DNA of 64,000 bases from Flavobacterium crassostreae. GTDB taxonomy: Bacteria > Bacteroidota > Bacteroidia > Flavobacteriales > Flavobacteriaceae. The notes beneath the pieces are model-generated. The model was not told the DNA's origin and ran no database searches. It saw only the letters and a list, made by a program, of their open reading frames with translations. The position numbers and the translations under genes are program-made. The stretch covers positions 186,001-250,000 of the forward strand of contig NZ_CP017688.1 of the NCBI RefSeq assembly GCF_001831475.1, given 5' to 3'. Below are positions 1-8,190 of the stretch, piece by piece. Position 1 is the stretch's first letter, and each line of letters begins with the position of its first letter.

Positions 1-222
1 AAAAAAGTATTTTTAAGTTTAGCTGCTGTTGCTGTATTGACTGTTGTATCTTGTAAAAAAGCTGACGCTGCTGCTGAAGACGCTACTGCTGTAGTTGATT
101 CTGCTGCTGTTGTTGTTGATTCTGCTGCTGCTGTAGTTGATTCTGCTGCTGTAGTTGTTGATTCTGCTGCTGCTGTAGCTACTGATGCTGCTGCAACTGC
201 AACTGAAGCTGCTGCTCACTAA
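1..222 (+). CDS. Alanine/valine-rich repeat lipoprotein, 5' end outside window
   Basis: The reading frame is open from base 1 and ends in TAA at 220-222, so the start codon lies just upstream of the window. The visible N-terminus is KKVFLSLAAVAVLTVVSC, a lipoprotein signal peptide whose lipobox ends in the Cys encoded near base 52. The mature part consists mostly of near-identical VVDSAA units (four clear copies, alternately spaced by V or A), followed by an Ala/Thr tail ending in His. The DNA is correspondingly GCT-rich. A hairpin terminator follows directly. No function is recognised; small repetitive lipoproteins of this kind are common in flavobacteria and probably sit in the outer membrane. 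Confidence 0.7.
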   Translation, partial: KKVFLSLAAVAVLTVVSCKKADAAAEDATAVVDSAAVVVDSAAAVVDSAAVVVDSAAAVATDAAATATEAAAH

Positions 223-245
223 TTAGAATTAAATTCTAAAATTAA

Positions 246-276
246 AGCCATCCGCGAAAGCGAGATGGCTTTTTTA
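246..276 (+). terminator. Rho-independent terminator after the lipoprotein gene
   Basis: The stem AGCCATC-CGC closes over a GAAA tetraloop onto GCG-A-GATGGCT (one bulged A) and is followed by a T-run. It lies about 25 nt after the stop codon. Confidence 0.85.
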
Positions 277-329
277 TTGCAATCTTATTTTTGGAACAGA
301 ACCCCTTTTTTATTACCAAAAGAGCCTAC

Positions 330-677
330 TTAGTCTGTAAATTCAAAATAGTTATTTGAAAAATCCAATATCTCCGCTTTAGAGCCATATTTTACAATTT
401 CGTCAATTCCTTTTTGAACCATTAATTCTGTACTGTATTTTCGACTTGTAGCCACCACTACCTCATCCAGAACTACTCTAAAAAAAAACCGGTCCTTACT
501 GGTTTTAAACTTCACAAAAGAACAACTAGCAAAAGCCAATTTTAAACGTTCGGCATCTGCTTCACAATCCATCCGTAACTCATAAGCATTGCTTGTAAAG
601 ATTGTCTTTCCTTTTCTAGACATCAATTCAAACTTATAATCTCCGCTAAATCGTTTTGTAATTACCAAAGAAGCCAT
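330..677 (-). CDS. YegP-like DUF1508 family protein
   Basis: A 115-aa protein with two tandem copies of the short DUF1508/YegP beta-alpha fold. The first is near residues 4-50 (YKFELMSRKGKTIFTSNAYE, then a helix). The second is near 60-105 (DRFFFRVVLDEVVVATSRKY, then a helix). YegP-type proteins are small, soluble and of unclear role. I chose the ATG at 677 instead of the longer 135-aa frame because the domain begins within a few residues of this Met, while the upstream 20 residues are low-complexity and lie close to the tRNA terminator. It is downstream of the tRNA operon on the same strand but behind a terminator. Confidence 0.75.
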   Translation of the reverse strand: MASLVITKRFSGDYKFELMSRKGKTIFTSNAYELRMDCEADAERLKLAFASCSFVKFKTSKDRFFFRVVLDEVVVATSRKYSTELMVQKGIDEIVKYGSKAEILDFSNNYFEFTD

Positions 678-737
678 AGTACAGCGTATTGTTATTTTTA
701 AATTAAATAATTTTTTTTGAAGACTTAAATTAAACAA

Positions 738-765
738 AAAAAACCTCTTCTAAAGAAGAGGTTTT
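738..765 (-). terminator. Terminator of the tRNA-Gly/tRNA-Leu operon
   Basis: Read on the minus strand, the stem AACCTCTTC / GAAGAGGTT with a 4-nt loop is followed by a run of T. It begins immediately after the tRNA-Leu 3' end. Confidence 0.85.
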
Positions 766-766
766 G

Positions 767-852
767 TACTCAGAGCGGGACTTGAACCCGCACGAACATT
801 GCTGTTCACTGGATTTTAAGTCCAGCGTGTCTACCAATTTCACCATCCGAGC
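767..852 (-). tRNA. tRNA-Leu (anticodon UAA)
   Basis: The minus strand folds as a class II tRNA. The acceptor GCTCGGA pairs with TCTGAGT, with discriminator A and no encoded CCA. The anticodon stem CTGGA/TCCAG carries the loop CTTAAAA, giving anticodon TAA. There is a variable arm, and the T-loop contains GTTCAAGTC. It is co-transcribed with the tRNA-Gly located upstream on the same strand. Confidence 0.96.
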
Positions 853-930
853 ATAATTTTATTTTAAAGTTTTGGTTTTTTATCCTTAAGAAAGACAAAC
901 CTAAAAGAACTCTAAACACTTGTGGTGTAG

Positions 931-1003
931 AGCGAAAAACGGGGCTCGAACCCGCGACCTCGACCTTGGCAAGGTCGCGCTCTACCAACTGAGCTATTTT
1001 CGC
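931..1003 (-). tRNA. tRNA-Gly (anticodon GCC)
   Basis: The minus strand reads GCGAAAATAGCTCAGTTGG and onwards. The anticodon stem CGACC/GGTCG encloses the loop TTGCCAA, giving anticodon GCC. The T-arm contains GGGTTCGAGCCC. It is first in a two-tRNA operon, about 35 nt downstream of a good flavobacterial promoter. Confidence 0.96.
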
Positions 1004-1042
1004 ATTTTGTAAGCTTGCTATACATCCTGTGTATTGCGGTGG

Positions 1043-1072
1043 CAAATTTAAGACATTTATTCGATTAAACAA
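1043..1072 (-). promoter_or_regulatory. Flavobacterial promoter for the tRNA operon
   Basis: On the minus strand there is a -33 TTG (1070-1072), then 19 nt, then TAAATTTG (1043-1050), an exact match to the Bacteroidota TAnnTTTG -7 element. The tRNA-Gly 5' end lies about 40 nt downstream of the -7 box. Confidence 0.75.
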
Positions 1073-1132
1073 GCCTTTTAAACATAAATTTTTTAACTAT
1101 TTTACAATGTGCTGAAAATCTATTAATTACAA

Positions 1133-3745
1133 TTATTTATTTTTTTGGGTTAGCATTCTTTTTATCTCATTTAATTTCATCAGAGCTTCAATTGGCGTTA
1201 TGGTGTCCACATCTAGGCTTAAAATTTCTTCTTTTATTTCTTCCAACAAAGGATCATCTAGGTTAAAAAAGCTCATTTGCACACTATCCTGGGCTTCTTT
1301 TACACCATGTAGAACTTCGTTAGAATGGTTTTTCTCTAGTTTTTTTAGGATTTTTTGCGCCTTTAGTAACACAATTTGAGGCATCCCTGCCATTTTAGCA
1401 ACATGAATACCAAAACTATGCGCACTACCACCTTGGACTAATTTTCGGACAAAAAGAACGGTGTCTTTTAACTCCTTTACCGCGACGTTATAGTTTTGGA
1501 TACGGGGCAATGTTGTGGTCATCTCGTTTAACTCATGGTAGTGGGTGGCAAAAAGCGTTTTGGGCCTTGAGGGATGCTCGTGCAAAAATTCTGCAATAGC
1601 CCAAGCAATGGATATTCCGTCATAGGTACTGGTTCCTCTACCTATTTCATCTAACAAAACCAAACTTCGTTCGGAAATATTATTCAAAATAGAAGCTGTT
1701 TCGTTCATTTCAACCATAAATGTTGACTCTCCCATAGAGATATTATCCGAAGCTCCTACTCTAGTGAATATCTTGTCTACAATACCCATTTTTAAATGCT
1801 CCGCCGGAACAAAACTTCCCATTTGTGCCAAAAGTACAATTAAGGCTGTTTGTCGTAAAATTGCTGATTTACCAGACATATTGGGGCCAGTTATCATAAT
1901 TAACTGCTGGGTTTCGGGGTCTAAAAAAACATCGTTGGCAATATAGGGCACGCCAATTGGCAATTGTTTTTCAATAACAGGATGTCTTCCGTTTTTTATC
2001 TCTAAAATCACTGTTTCTGTTAATTCTGGACAGCTGTACTGGTTCTCGATAGCCAATTGAGTAAAGGAACACAAACAATCCAATTGAGCAATAAGAGATG
2101 CGTTTAATTGTACTGGTTTAATATAGGCAGCAATCCAGGCTACCAATTCTTCAAATAAGGCCGTTTCTATTTTATGTATTTTTTCTTCGGCACCTAAAAT
2201 TTTAACTTCATATTCTTTTAATTCTTCGGTTATGTAGCGCTCTGCATTGACTAGCGTTTGTTTGCGAATCCATTCTGGAGGCACTTTGTCTTTATGGGTG
2301 TTTCTAACTTCTATGTAATATCCAAAGACGTTATTGAAAGAAATTTTTAAAGAACTAATACCTGTACGCTCGGATTCTCTAGCTTCAATTGCGTCTAAAA
2401 ATTCTTTGCCAGAACTGGATATGGCGCGCAATTCATCTAATGTTGCACTGACTCCTGTAGCAATAGCATTTCCTTTGGCAACAGCCACAGGAGCATCTTG
2501 ATTTAGGGTTGTTTTTATTTTTTCGCGTAGCAAATCACAATTATGCAGGCTATCTCCTATCCTTTTTACTGCCTCTTGCGGGCTAGACAAAGCCAACGTT
2601 TTTATGGGCAATATAGCATCCAAAGATTCTTTTAGATACACCACTTCGCGCGGAGAGACTTTGGCGGTGGCAATCTTGGATATTAAACGCTCTAGATCTG
2701 CAATTTGCTTAATTTGGTTTTGTATTTGCTGCAGCACAACTTGGTTGGCTTTCAAATAAGAAACAACCTCATGGCGTTGTTTTATTTTAGAAGGCTCTTT
2801 TAAGGGTAGTGCCAACCACCGTTTGAGCAACCGTCCTCCCATTGGCGAGAGGGTTTTGTCTATAACCTCTAATAAGGTAACGGCATTGGGGTTGTAACTA
2901 TGGTATAATTCTAAATTCCGAATGGTAAAACGATCCATCCAAACATAAGCATCTTCGGCTATGCGCTGTAATGCTGTAATGTGCTGTAATTTGTTATGTT
3001 GGGTTTCAGACAAATAATACAAAATGGCTCCTGAGGCTATTATTCCTTCTTTTAAATCTTCTATTCCAAATCCTTTTAGAGAAACAGTTTGAAAATGTTT
3101 TGTAAGTATCTCGAAGGCATAATCTTGTTTGTAAACCCAATCTTCTAGATAAAAACTATGGTAATTCTCACCAAAGGCTTGTTTAAAATCTGCTTTGTTA
3201 TTCTTAGAGACCAGAACTTCGGAAGGACTAAAATTTTGTAATAATTTATCTACATACTCTGCATTGCCTTGTGCTGTGAGAAACTCTCCGGTAGATACGT
3301 CTAAAAATGAAATCCCGATGCTTTTGGTGGTAAAATATAGGGATGCCAAAAAATTATTTGTTTTGGATTGCAAAACCTCATCATTCATGGATACTCCTGG
3401 AGTTACTAATTCTGTAACACCACGTTTGACAATGGTTTTAGTCATTTTTGGATCTTCTAGTTGGTCACAAATTGCCACCCGAAGCCCTGCTTTTACTAAT
3501 TTAGGCAAATAGGTATTGATGGAATGGTGCGGGAAACCAGCAAGCGCAGTCTCGGTGGCAGATCCCGCACCTCGTTTGGTTAAGGTGATGCCCAGTATTT
3601 TGGAAGCCCGAACAGCATCTTCTCCAAAGGTTTCATAAAAATCCCCAACCCGAAACAACAAGCAAGCATCTGGATACTTTCTTTTAATTTCATTGTACTG
3701 TTTCATCAATGGGGTTTCTTTAACTACTTTATCTTTAGCTGCCAA
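1133..3745 (-). CDS. mutS: DNA mismatch repair protein MutS
   Basis: This 870-aa protein is the usual length for MutS. It recognises mismatches and signals to MutL through ATP. The N-terminal mismatch-binding motif has F36-Y37-E38 in context [11 protein letters not shown]. The ABC-type ATPase at the C-terminus shows Walker A GPNMSGKS near residue 620 and Walker [13 protein letters not shown] near 690-700. The dimer/clamp region and the C-terminal helix-turn-helix are present, so the protein looks intact. It is a single gene, with the tRNA operon downstream and a divergently transcribed DUF1573 gene upstream. It stops about 60 bp before the tRNA operon promoter. Confidence 0.97.
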   Translation of the reverse strand: MAAKDKVVKETPLMKQYNEIKRKYPDACLLFRVGDFYETFGEDAVRASKILGITLTKRGAGSATETALAGFPHHSINTYLPKLVKAGLRVAICDQLEDPKMTKTIVKRGVTELVTPGVSMNDEVLQSKTNNFLASLYFTTKSIGISFLDVSTGEFLTAQGNAEYVDKLLQNFSPSEVLVSKNNKADFKQAFGENYHSFYLEDWVYKQDYAFEILTKHFQTVSLKGFGIEDLKEGIIASGAILYYLSETQHNKLQHITALQRIAEDAYVWMDRFTIRNLELYHSYNPNAVTLLEVIDKTLSPMGGRLLKRWLALPLKEPSKIKQRHEVVSYLKANQVVLQQIQNQIKQIADLERLISKIATAKVSPREVVYLKESLDAILPIKTLALSSPQEAVKRIGDSLHNCDLLREKIKTTLNQDAPVAVAKGNAIATGVSATLDELRAISSSGKEFLDAIEARESERTGISSLKISFNNVFGYYIEVRNTHKDKVPPEWIRKQTLVNAERYITEELKEYEVKILGAEEKIHKIETALFEELVAWIAAYIKPVQLNASLIAQLDCLCSFTQLAIENQYSCPELTETVILEIKNGRHPVIEKQLPIGVPYIANDVFLDPETQQLIMITGPNMSGKSAILRQTALIVLLAQMGSFVPAEHLKMGIVDKIFTRVGASDNISMGESTFMVEMNETASILNNISERSLVLLDEIGRGTSTYDGISIAWAIAEFLHEHPSRPKTLFATHYHELNEMTTTLPRIQNYNVAVKELKDTVLFVRKLVQGGSAHSFGIHVAKMAGMPQIVLLKAQKILKKLEKNHSNEVLHGVKEAQDSVQMSFFNLDDPLLEEIKEEILSLDVDTITPIEALMKLNEIKRMLTQKNK

Positions 3746-3853
3746 TTTTGTTTGTTTAAATGGTTGATTCTCTAAGCAGCGAATTTAATTATTAAATAGC
3801 AAAAAACAGGTACTTGCAAAAAATTAAACTTTTTTTAAGTAATTTTTAAGGTA

Positions 3854-3879
3854 TTGGCATGATTTTTTCTTTAGATTTG
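3854..3879 (+). promoter_or_regulatory. Possible promoter of the DUF1573 gene
   Basis: TAGATTTG at 3872-3879 matches TAnnTTTG and lies 27 nt before the ATG. The nearest TTG (3854-3856) has only a 15-nt spacer, shorter than the usual 19 or so, so the -33 assignment is weak. Confidence 0.45.
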
Positions 3880-3905
3880 TTTAAATAACTTTAACCACAA
3901 TCAAA

Positions 3906-4340
3906 ATGAAAAAAATACTTACAATTGCCATGCTAGTTGTTTTAGGGATAACAACTTCTCAAGCTCAAAAAACGATCAAAAAAGCAAAAACTACCACCAC
4001 TAAAGTTGCAGGTGCAGGAATGGTGTTTGATAATGACACTATAGATTATGGAACTATTGCTCACAATGCCGATGGAAACCGTGAATTTGTTTTTACAAAC
4101 AATGGAAAAAAACCTTTAATAATCACTAGCACACAAGGATCTTGTGGTTGTACGGTTCCTACGTCTCCAAAAGAACCAATTGCTCCAGGAAAAAAAGGAG
4201 TTATTGGAGTAAAATATGCCACCGATAGAGTTGGTCAATTTACCAAAGCAGTAACCGTAACTTCAAATGCAGAAGGGCAACCTACTAAAATACTTACCAT
4301 CAAAGGAACAGTACTTGCAGAGGATGCTGCAAAAAACTAA
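3906..4340 (+). CDS. DUF1573 domain secreted protein
   Basis: A 144-aa protein with a Sec signal peptide (MKKILTIAMLVVLGITTSQAQ) and a single DUF1573 Ig-like domain from about residue 38. The diagnostic features are the pattern NGKKPLIITSTQGSCGCTVP, with its CGC motif, and the later PGKKGVIGVKY and VTVTSNAEG strands. DUF1573 proteins are abundant in Bacteroidota and are probably periplasmic or outer-membrane associated; their role is not established. It is monocistronic, with its own terminator. Confidence 0.85.
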   Translation: MKKILTIAMLVVLGITTSQAQKTIKKAKTTTTKVAGAGMVFDNDTIDYGTIAHNADGNREFVFTNNGKKPLIITSTQGSCGCTVPTSPKEPIAPGKKGVIGVKYATDRVGQFTKAVTVTSNAEGQPTKILTIKGTVLAEDAAKN

Positions 4341-4362
4341 TAATTATTACACCACTTATACT

Positions 4363-4394
4363 AAAGCTTCCTTTAAAACCGGAAGCTTTTTTTT
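4363..4394 (+). terminator. Terminator after the DUF1573 gene
   Basis: AAGCTTCC, a 9-nt loop, GGAAGCTT and a run of about nine T. Confidence 0.9.
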
Positions 4395-4412
4395 TATGAA
4401 TTTACTATCAAA

Positions 4413-4943
4413 ATGAGAAAATTAGAAAACAACGAACTAGGGCGAAAGAGCATTGAAGCCTTCAAAGAATCTGTCAAAACTCCGGTTATAATACTCCTAG
4501 AAGACGTACGTAGCCTACACAATATAGGTTCCGTATTTAGAACTGCCGATGCTTTTTTGATCGAAAAGATTTATTTATGCGGGATTACTGCTACGCCTCC
4601 TAACAAAGAAATCCATAAAACAGCACTTGGCGCAACAGACACTGTAACTTGGGAACACCGCAAAAACACTCTGGAGCTAATCCACGAATTAAAAAACAAC
4701 AACATAATTACCCTAGCAATAGAACAGGTAGAAAGTGCCGTTTTTTTGCAAGATTTTAAAGTAGACAAAAATGCCAAATATGCTATTGTTTTTGGCAACG
4801 AAGTACATGGCGTAACCCAAGAGGCAGTAGCTTTATGTGATGGTTGCATTGAAATACCGCAATTAGGCACCAAACACTCCTTAAACATTGCTGTTAGTGC
4901 TGGAATTACTATTTGGGATTTATTCAAACAATTTAGAGCATAA
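4413..4943 (+). CDS. TrmH/SpoU-family RNA 2'-O-methyltransferase
   Basis: A 176-aa protein of the SPOUT class, which transfers a methyl group from S-adenosylmethionine to a ribose 2'-OH of tRNA or rRNA. The SpoU motifs are all visible: motif 1 VRSLHNIGSVFRTADA near residues 31-46, motif 2 FGNEVHGVT near 130-138, and motif 3 IPQLGTKHSLNIAVSAGI near 148-165, which forms the knot. It lacks the N-terminal L30-like substrate-binding extension of RlmB, so it is a compact TrmH or TrmL-like form; the exact substrate cannot be told. The 3' end overlaps the convergent folK-dNK gene by 11 bp. Confidence 0.85.
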   Translation: MRKLENNELGRKSIEAFKESVKTPVIILLEDVRSLHNIGSVFRTADAFLIEKIYLCGITATPPNKEIHKTALGATDTVTWEHRKNTLELIHELKNNNIITLAIEQVESAVFLQDFKVDKNAKYAIVFGNEVHGVTQEAVALCDGCIEIPQLGTKHSLNIAVSAGITIWDLFKQFRA

Positions 4944-6078
4944 CTGTTGCTAATTTTTGATTTATTTGTTCTAAAACATACCAATAGTCTTCTTGGTTTT
5001 TTACAAAATCTTTATTAGAGATGTCAAGGATCAAAATATCCCAATCCGTTTGTGAGTGTATGTAATCCAAATACCCTTGATTCACTTTATCCAAATATGC
5101 TTTGGTGATATTTTGTTCGTACTCTCTACCACGTTTTTTTATGTTATGCAGCAATTGATCGGAACTTTGGTGTAAATAAACATACAGATCTGGTTTGGGT
5201 ATTTGCTGGCAAAGAATACCAAACAAATCTTTATAGAGTTGGTACTCTAGATCCGCCAAAGTTATTTTTGCAAATAACAGCGATTTTAAAACATGATAAT
5301 CTGCCACAACAAAATCTTGAGAGAGATCTAACTGGGCTAAATTGGTTGCAAGTTGTTGGTGCCGATCCGCCAAAAAAGATACCTCTAAAGAAAAAGCATA
5401 CCGGTCTGGATCTTGATAAAATTTAGGCAAAAACGGATTATCTGCAAAACGTTCCAAAACAGCTTTGGCGTCAAAATCTTGGGCTATTTTGGTAACCAAT
5501 GTTGATTTTCCAGCTCCTATATTGCCTTCAATTACTACATAGGCAGCTTGCTTGAAAGGCATTTCGTCTGTGGGATTATAGAGTTTGCTAATAGCCTTAC
5601 AAACGCTTTGATCCGCAGAGGCAGCAACTAATTGCTGAATGGTTTTTTGCAAAACAGGATGTTTCCATTGGGGAGCTAAATCTGCCACTGGATATAAAAC
5701 AAAATTTCTTTGTTCCAATAAAGGGTGCGGTAGTTGCAACTGGTCTGTATTTATAATTTGTTGGTCCACAAAGATCAAATCAATATCGATCAATCGCGCT
5801 GCATACCCTGGACTGTTTTTTCGCAGCCGTCCCAACTCTTTTTCTATTTTTAGAACCTGATCCAAAATTTGCTCCGCTGTCTTAAAAGTATGCACCAATA
5901 AGGCACAATTATAAAAAGCACTACTATCAAAACCCCATGAGGCAGATTCATAAAGTGCCGAAACACCAACCACCGTTCCTAGGCTTTGGTTTATACGTTT
6001 TATACTGTTTTCTATATTTTCAAGGCGGTTTCCTTGGTTACTGCCTATAGACAAAATGACCTGATGCTGTACTTTCAT
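4933..6078 (-). CDS. folK: FolK (HPPK) fused to a deoxynucleoside kinase
   Basis: This is a 381-aa bifunctional protein. Residues 1-160 are 6-hydroxymethyl-7,8-dihydropterin pyrophosphokinase (folate synthesis): SIGSNQGNRLENI at the start, LGRLRKNSPGYAARLIDIDLIF with the catalytic Asp pair, and LPHPLLEQRNFVLYPVADL. From about residue 175 a deoxyadenosine/deoxyguanosine-type kinase begins: P-loop EGNIGAGKST near 183, a substrate-binding ERFADNPFLPKFY segment, and a lid region KKRGREYEQNI. The two activities belong to different pathways; this fusion is, from memory, frequent in Bacteroidota. No frame break is seen. Confidence 0.9.
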   Translation of the reverse strand: MKVQHQVILSIGSNQGNRLENIENSIKRINQSLGTVVGVSALYESASWGFDSSAFYNCALLVHTFKTAEQILDQVLKIEKELGRLRKNSPGYAARLIDIDLIFVDQQIINTDQLQLPHPLLEQRNFVLYPVADLAPQWKHPVLQKTIQQLVAASADQSVCKAISKLYNPTDEMPFKQAAYVVIEGNIGAGKSTLVTKIAQDFDAKAVLERFADNPFLPKFYQDPDRYAFSLEVSFLADRHQQLATNLAQLDLSQDFVVADYHVLKSLLFAKITLADLEYQLYKDLFGILCQQIPKPDLYVYLHQSSDQLLHNIKKRGREYEQNITKAYLDKVNQGYLDYIHSQTDWDILILDISNKDFVKNQEDYWYVLEQINQKLATVML

Positions 6079-6117
6079 ATTAAGTACAAATTAACTAAAA
6101 GAATTTTAGAATAACCT

Positions 6118-6125
6118 TATATTTG
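6118..6125 (+). promoter_or_regulatory. Possible -7 element upstream of sppA
   Basis: TATATTTG matches TAnnTTTG. It lies 88 nt before the sppA ATG, and no TTG sits at the expected -33 spacing, so support is partial. Confidence 0.4.
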
Positions 6126-6212
6126 CACAAAGTGTTGCAGTTGATATTGCAAAAACCACCATAAAAACAGTACCTAATTAGTATTGTTGGCAACTTATTA
6201 AAAAAAATAATT

Positions 6213-7973
6213 ATGAAGTTTTTAGGAAATGTACTGGCCACCATTGTGGGTTTATTTGTCTTCATTATGCTGTTTTTCTTTGGCATTTTATTTATTGGTG
6301 CTGTTTTTGGCGGCAACTCCGAAACTGTGACCGTAAAAGAAAACTCCATAATTGAGCTAGATCTAAAAAATATAGAATACGATTACGCCGGAAAATACCA
6401 AGAACCCTGGATGGCGATGTTCTCAGACACAGAAAAAGTAGGTCTAACAGACATCCTTACAGCCATTCAAAAAGCCAAAACAGATCCAGACATCCAAGGA
6501 ATATCCATTTTAAACAACCACTACTCCTTAGGTATGGCACAAAGCAAGGCTTTGAGAGATGCTTTGGCTGATTTTAAAAAATCCAATAAATGGGTATGGG
6601 CATACGCCAACACCTATTCTCAAAAAGAATACTACATTAATTCTGTTGCCAACACCATTTATATAAATCCGGTAGGAGAACTGGACTTCAAAGGACTCTC
6701 TTCTGAGATTCTGTTTTTTAAAGATTTGCAAGAAAAATCCGGCATTAAAATGGAAGTAATTCGCCACGGAAAATACAAAAGCGCCGTAGAGCCCTTTTTA
6801 GAAAACAAAATGAGCCCAGCCAACAGAGAACAAATCACAGCACTACTACAGGCTGTTTGGAGCACCGTTACCACAGCAGTATCCGAAAGCAGAAACCTGC
6901 CCGTTGCCAAACTAAATGCAATTGCAGACGGTCTCTTGGCACGAACCCCCGAAATGGCCAAAGCACAAAACATGGTCGATATAATTGCCTACGAAGACGT
7001 GTATCATAACAATATTAAAAAAGCATTAAAAGTAGACCCAAAAGAAGATTACAACAAAATAGGAATTATTGCCTACACCCAAAAAACCCTTACCACCTCT
7101 ACTCCCGCCTCTACCGCCAATCAAATTGCTGTAATTTACGCTCAAGGCGAAATCCAAAGCGGCGAAGGAGATGTTAACACCATTGGCGAAGGCTCCATGC
7201 GTCGTTCCTTACAAGAAGCCCGAAAAGACAAAAACATAAAGGCAATAGTCCTGCGCATTAACAGTCCTGGAGGAAGTGCCTTAACCTCTGATTTAATTTG
7301 GAGAGAAGTAGAACTTACCAAAAAGACAAAACCCGTTGTAGTTTCGATGGGAAATTATGCGGCTTCGGGCGGCTATTATATTGCCTGCAATGCCTCTAAA
7401 ATATTTGCTCAAAACAACACCATCACTGGTTCTATTGGCGTTTTTGGAATTTTACCTAATTTTCAGGAACTAACCAAACGCGTAGGTATACATGTAGAAC
7501 AAGTAAATACCAATCCAAATGCCGCAGCCTATAGCCCATTTGTACCTTTAGACCCCACATTCAAAGCAGTAACTCTAGAGAGCGTAGAACACATTTACAA
7601 AACCTTTGTTACCCATGTGGCCGAAGGTAGAAAAATGACTTTTGAACAAGTAGATGCCATTGCACAAGGACGCGTTTGGTCTGGATCCGAAGCTCTAAAA
7701 ATTGGTCTTGTAGACAAAATAGGAGGTCTCGATGTTGCTATTAAAGAAGCCGCAAAGCTTGCCAAAATAACGTCCTACACAACCCAAAATTTTCCAGAAT
7801 ACAAAAAAGATTTTAACGACTTGTTGGCTAATTTTCCGATGGGAAAAATAAAAGCCTCTTTTATAAAAGAAGAAATAGGAGAAGAAAACTACCAATTGAT
7901 GCAAAAAATAAAAAACTTAGAAACCCAAAAAGGCATACAAACCAGAATGCCCTACACCATAACGATTCATTAA
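6213..7973 (+). CDS. sppA: Signal peptide peptidase SppA, 67K type
   Basis: A 586-aa tandem-domain protease that degrades cleaved signal peptides in the membrane. One N-terminal membrane segment (about residues 7-30) is followed by two S49 domains. The catalytic lysine is K189 in GKYKSAVEPF (first domain) and the catalytic serine is S385 in MGNYAASGGYYIA (second domain), the split Lys/Ser arrangement of the long SppA form. GSIGVFGILPNF and GRVWSGSEALKIGLVDKIGG are further family motifs. It is a single gene closed by a terminator. Confidence 0.94.
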   Translation: MKFLGNVLATIVGLFVFIMLFFFGILFIGAVFGGNSETVTVKENSIIELDLKNIEYDYAGKYQEPWMAMFSDTEKVGLTDILTAIQKAKTDPDIQGISILNNHYSLGMAQSKALRDALADFKKSNKWVWAYANTYSQKEYYINSVANTIYINPVGELDFKGLSSEILFFKDLQEKSGIKMEVIRHGKYKSAVEPFLENKMSPANREQITALLQAVWSTVTTAVSESRNLPVAKLNAIADGLLARTPEMAKAQNMVDIIAYEDVYHNNIKKALKVDPKEDYNKIGIIAYTQKTLTTSTPASTANQIAVIYAQGEIQSGEGDVNTIGEGSMRRSLQEARKDKNIKAIVLRINSPGGSALTSDLIWREVELTKKTKPVVVSMGNYAASGGYYIACNASKIFAQNNTITGSIGVFGILPNFQELTKRVGIHVEQVNTNPNAAAYSPFVPLDPTFKAVTLESVEHIYKTFVTHVAEGRKMTFEQVDAIAQGRVWSGSEALKIGLVDKIGGLDVAIKEAAKLAKITSYTTQNFPEYKKDFNDLLANFPMGKIKASFIKEEIGEENYQLMQKIKNLETQKGIQTRMPYTITIH

Positions 7974-7994
7974 AAACATATTTGATGCTGCTCT

Positions 7995-8034
7995 AAAAAA
8001 GGCTGTTTTACCAATGGTAGAACAGCCTTTTTTG
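7995..8034 (+). terminator. Terminator after sppA
   Basis: An imperfect stem GGCTGTTTTACC / GGTAGAACAGCC with a short loop, preceded by A6 and followed by T6, so it may act in both directions. Confidence 0.8.
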
Positions 8035-8118
8035 AGTACAGAAAAAGTAATCCGAAATACGCATTTGGCCATACCAATATTTATAAAATTTTAAAAGTAA
8101 TTTTAACTCTAAAAATGT

Positions 8119-8126
8119 TATTTTTG
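8119..8126 (+). promoter_or_regulatory. Possible -7 element upstream of the AsmA-like gene
   Basis: TATTTTTG fits TAnnTTTG and lies 65 nt before the start codon. A -33 TTG at the expected spacing is not seen. Confidence 0.4.
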
Positions 8127-8190
8127 TGTTCAAGCACAGCAATATTGGTATTGCTCAACAACTAAGAAAAACTTAAAAAATCAGACTATT

